Shown here: in pieces, positions 63,598 through 64,000 of the stretch
Layout of the letters: each line of letters begins with the position of its first letter
How positions within the stretch are numbered: position 1 is the first letter of the stretch
The notes under the pieces: model-generated
Database searches by the model: none
The model's input: only the letters and a program-made list of their open reading frames with translations
What the model was told of the DNA's origin: nothing
NCBI GenBank assembly: GCA_963169345.1
Contig: CAUJCT010000053.1
Span: 186,001 to 250,000 of the forward strand
Direction of reading: 5' to 3'
From: Bacteroidota bacterium
GTDB taxonomy: Bacteria; Bacteroidota; Bacteroidia; NS11-12g; UBA955
DNA: 64,000 nucleotides
Made by a program: the position numbers and the translations under genes

Positions 63598-64000
63598 TAG
63601 AAAATAATATTATCAATAAGTCTTACCCCTTCAACCCAGGCTGCCACTAAAACAACGTTTTTATCCTTTCTCAGCCATTTTTTGGATTCTATTAATGTAT
63701 CTGCATTTGCTAATGCCAAATACTCCACCTCGATACCATTCTGGGTTAAAATATGCCTGGCGTATTTCAACGCATCAAAAGGTTCTATATGCTTTTTCAA
63801 TTCCCTCACCATTTTCAATGCTTTATAAATATGAGTTGCTTTCTCCAGTCCAACAGCCGATAACCTCATGTTTCTTGAACTCATAGCCAGGCCATCCTTC
63901 TGTCTGATAGTCTCAGAAAATCTTAATTCTAATTTAGGGAAAAATGTATTCCGTAAAACTTTCACAACCATACATTGCTGAAAGTCCTTAAAACCAAAAT
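63597..64000 (-). CDS. panC: Pantoate--beta-alanine ligase, C-terminal part cut by window edge
   Basis: The minus frame is open from the window edge: FGFKDFQQCMVVKVL matches the PanC segment FGxKDxQQ, followed by RQKDGLAMSSRNMRLS, the ATP-binding KMSKS-like loop of PanC. EYLALANADTL and VLVAAWVEGVRLIDN are the C-terminal domain ends. PanC makes pantothenate from pantoate and beta-alanine. The ATG at 63971 is internal, not a start. Confidence 0.95.
   Translation of the reverse strand, partial: FGFKDFQQCMVVKVLRNTFFPKLELRFSETIRQKDGLAMSSRNMRLSAVGLEKATHIYKALKMVRELKKHIEPFDALKYARHILTQNGIEVEYLALANADTLIESKKWLRKDKNVVLVAAWVEGVRLIDNIIF

Overview
The window looks like a chromosomal segment of a Bacteroidota bacterium (Chitinophagia or Saprospiria-like; inferred, no rRNA is present). 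The evidence is: many secreted proteins with a C-terminal type IX secretion (T9SS) sorting domain carrying the 'PNP' motif, Reg_prop/Y_Y_Y LytS-type signalling, TonB-dependent receptors, AT-rich DNA, and promoter boxes of the Bacteroidota form TAnnTTTG instead of -35/-10 elements.

Layout. 1-9.7 kb: start of pbpC (-), a two-component system (+), and a thioester alpha-2-macroglobulin lipoprotein (-). 9.9-15.5 kb: a + strand run for a molybdenum formate-dehydrogenase-like enzyme (membrane protein, P-loop NTPase, mobA, fdhD, small protein, YdeP-like oxidoreductase). 15.5-23 kb: a membrane protein, an RCC1-propeller secreted protein downstream of a heme-type TonB receptor, and T9SS cargo. 23.0-24.9 kb: decayed DNA with a tandem structured repeat, a pseudogene with seven in-frame stops, and CCGCACAC repeats. 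24.9-52 kb: an accessory copper/metal island. 52-55.2 kb: a second CCGCACAC cluster, a decayed XRE regulator, and a serine recombinase whose 3' end runs into a tRNA-Arg gene. 55.2-64 kb: housekeeping genes (M28 peptidase, metG, tRNA-Gln, prs, rplY, hutI, gamma carbonic anhydrase, LUD protein, panC).

The island has three modules. (a) A translationally coupled operon of secreted redox/copper proteins: CSPC thioredoxin-fold protein, T9SS multicopper oxidase, propeller lipoprotein, two CX4C paralogues, a CDCCP BNR-like protein and an HMA copper-binding protein. I infer a cell-surface copper-handling system, which I cannot match to a described one. (b) An intracellular stress/nucleotide module: ATP-cone nuclease, P2-type ATPase, a chimeric SRPBCC/RMMBL remnant, AMP/thymidine phosphorylase, a second PRPP synthetase and a 2-hydroxyacid dehydrogenase. 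(c) A Cus-type efflux set: cusA split by a frameshift, a TolC-like protein, PKD lipoprotein, Tat-type multicopper oxidase, Met-rich outer-membrane barrel and two CusB-like adaptors.

The island's mobility genes look damaged. The recombinase has an in-frame amber codon, cusA a frameshift, and flanking genes are decayed. The tRNA-Arg is the likely attachment site. I could not identify the opposite attachment end.
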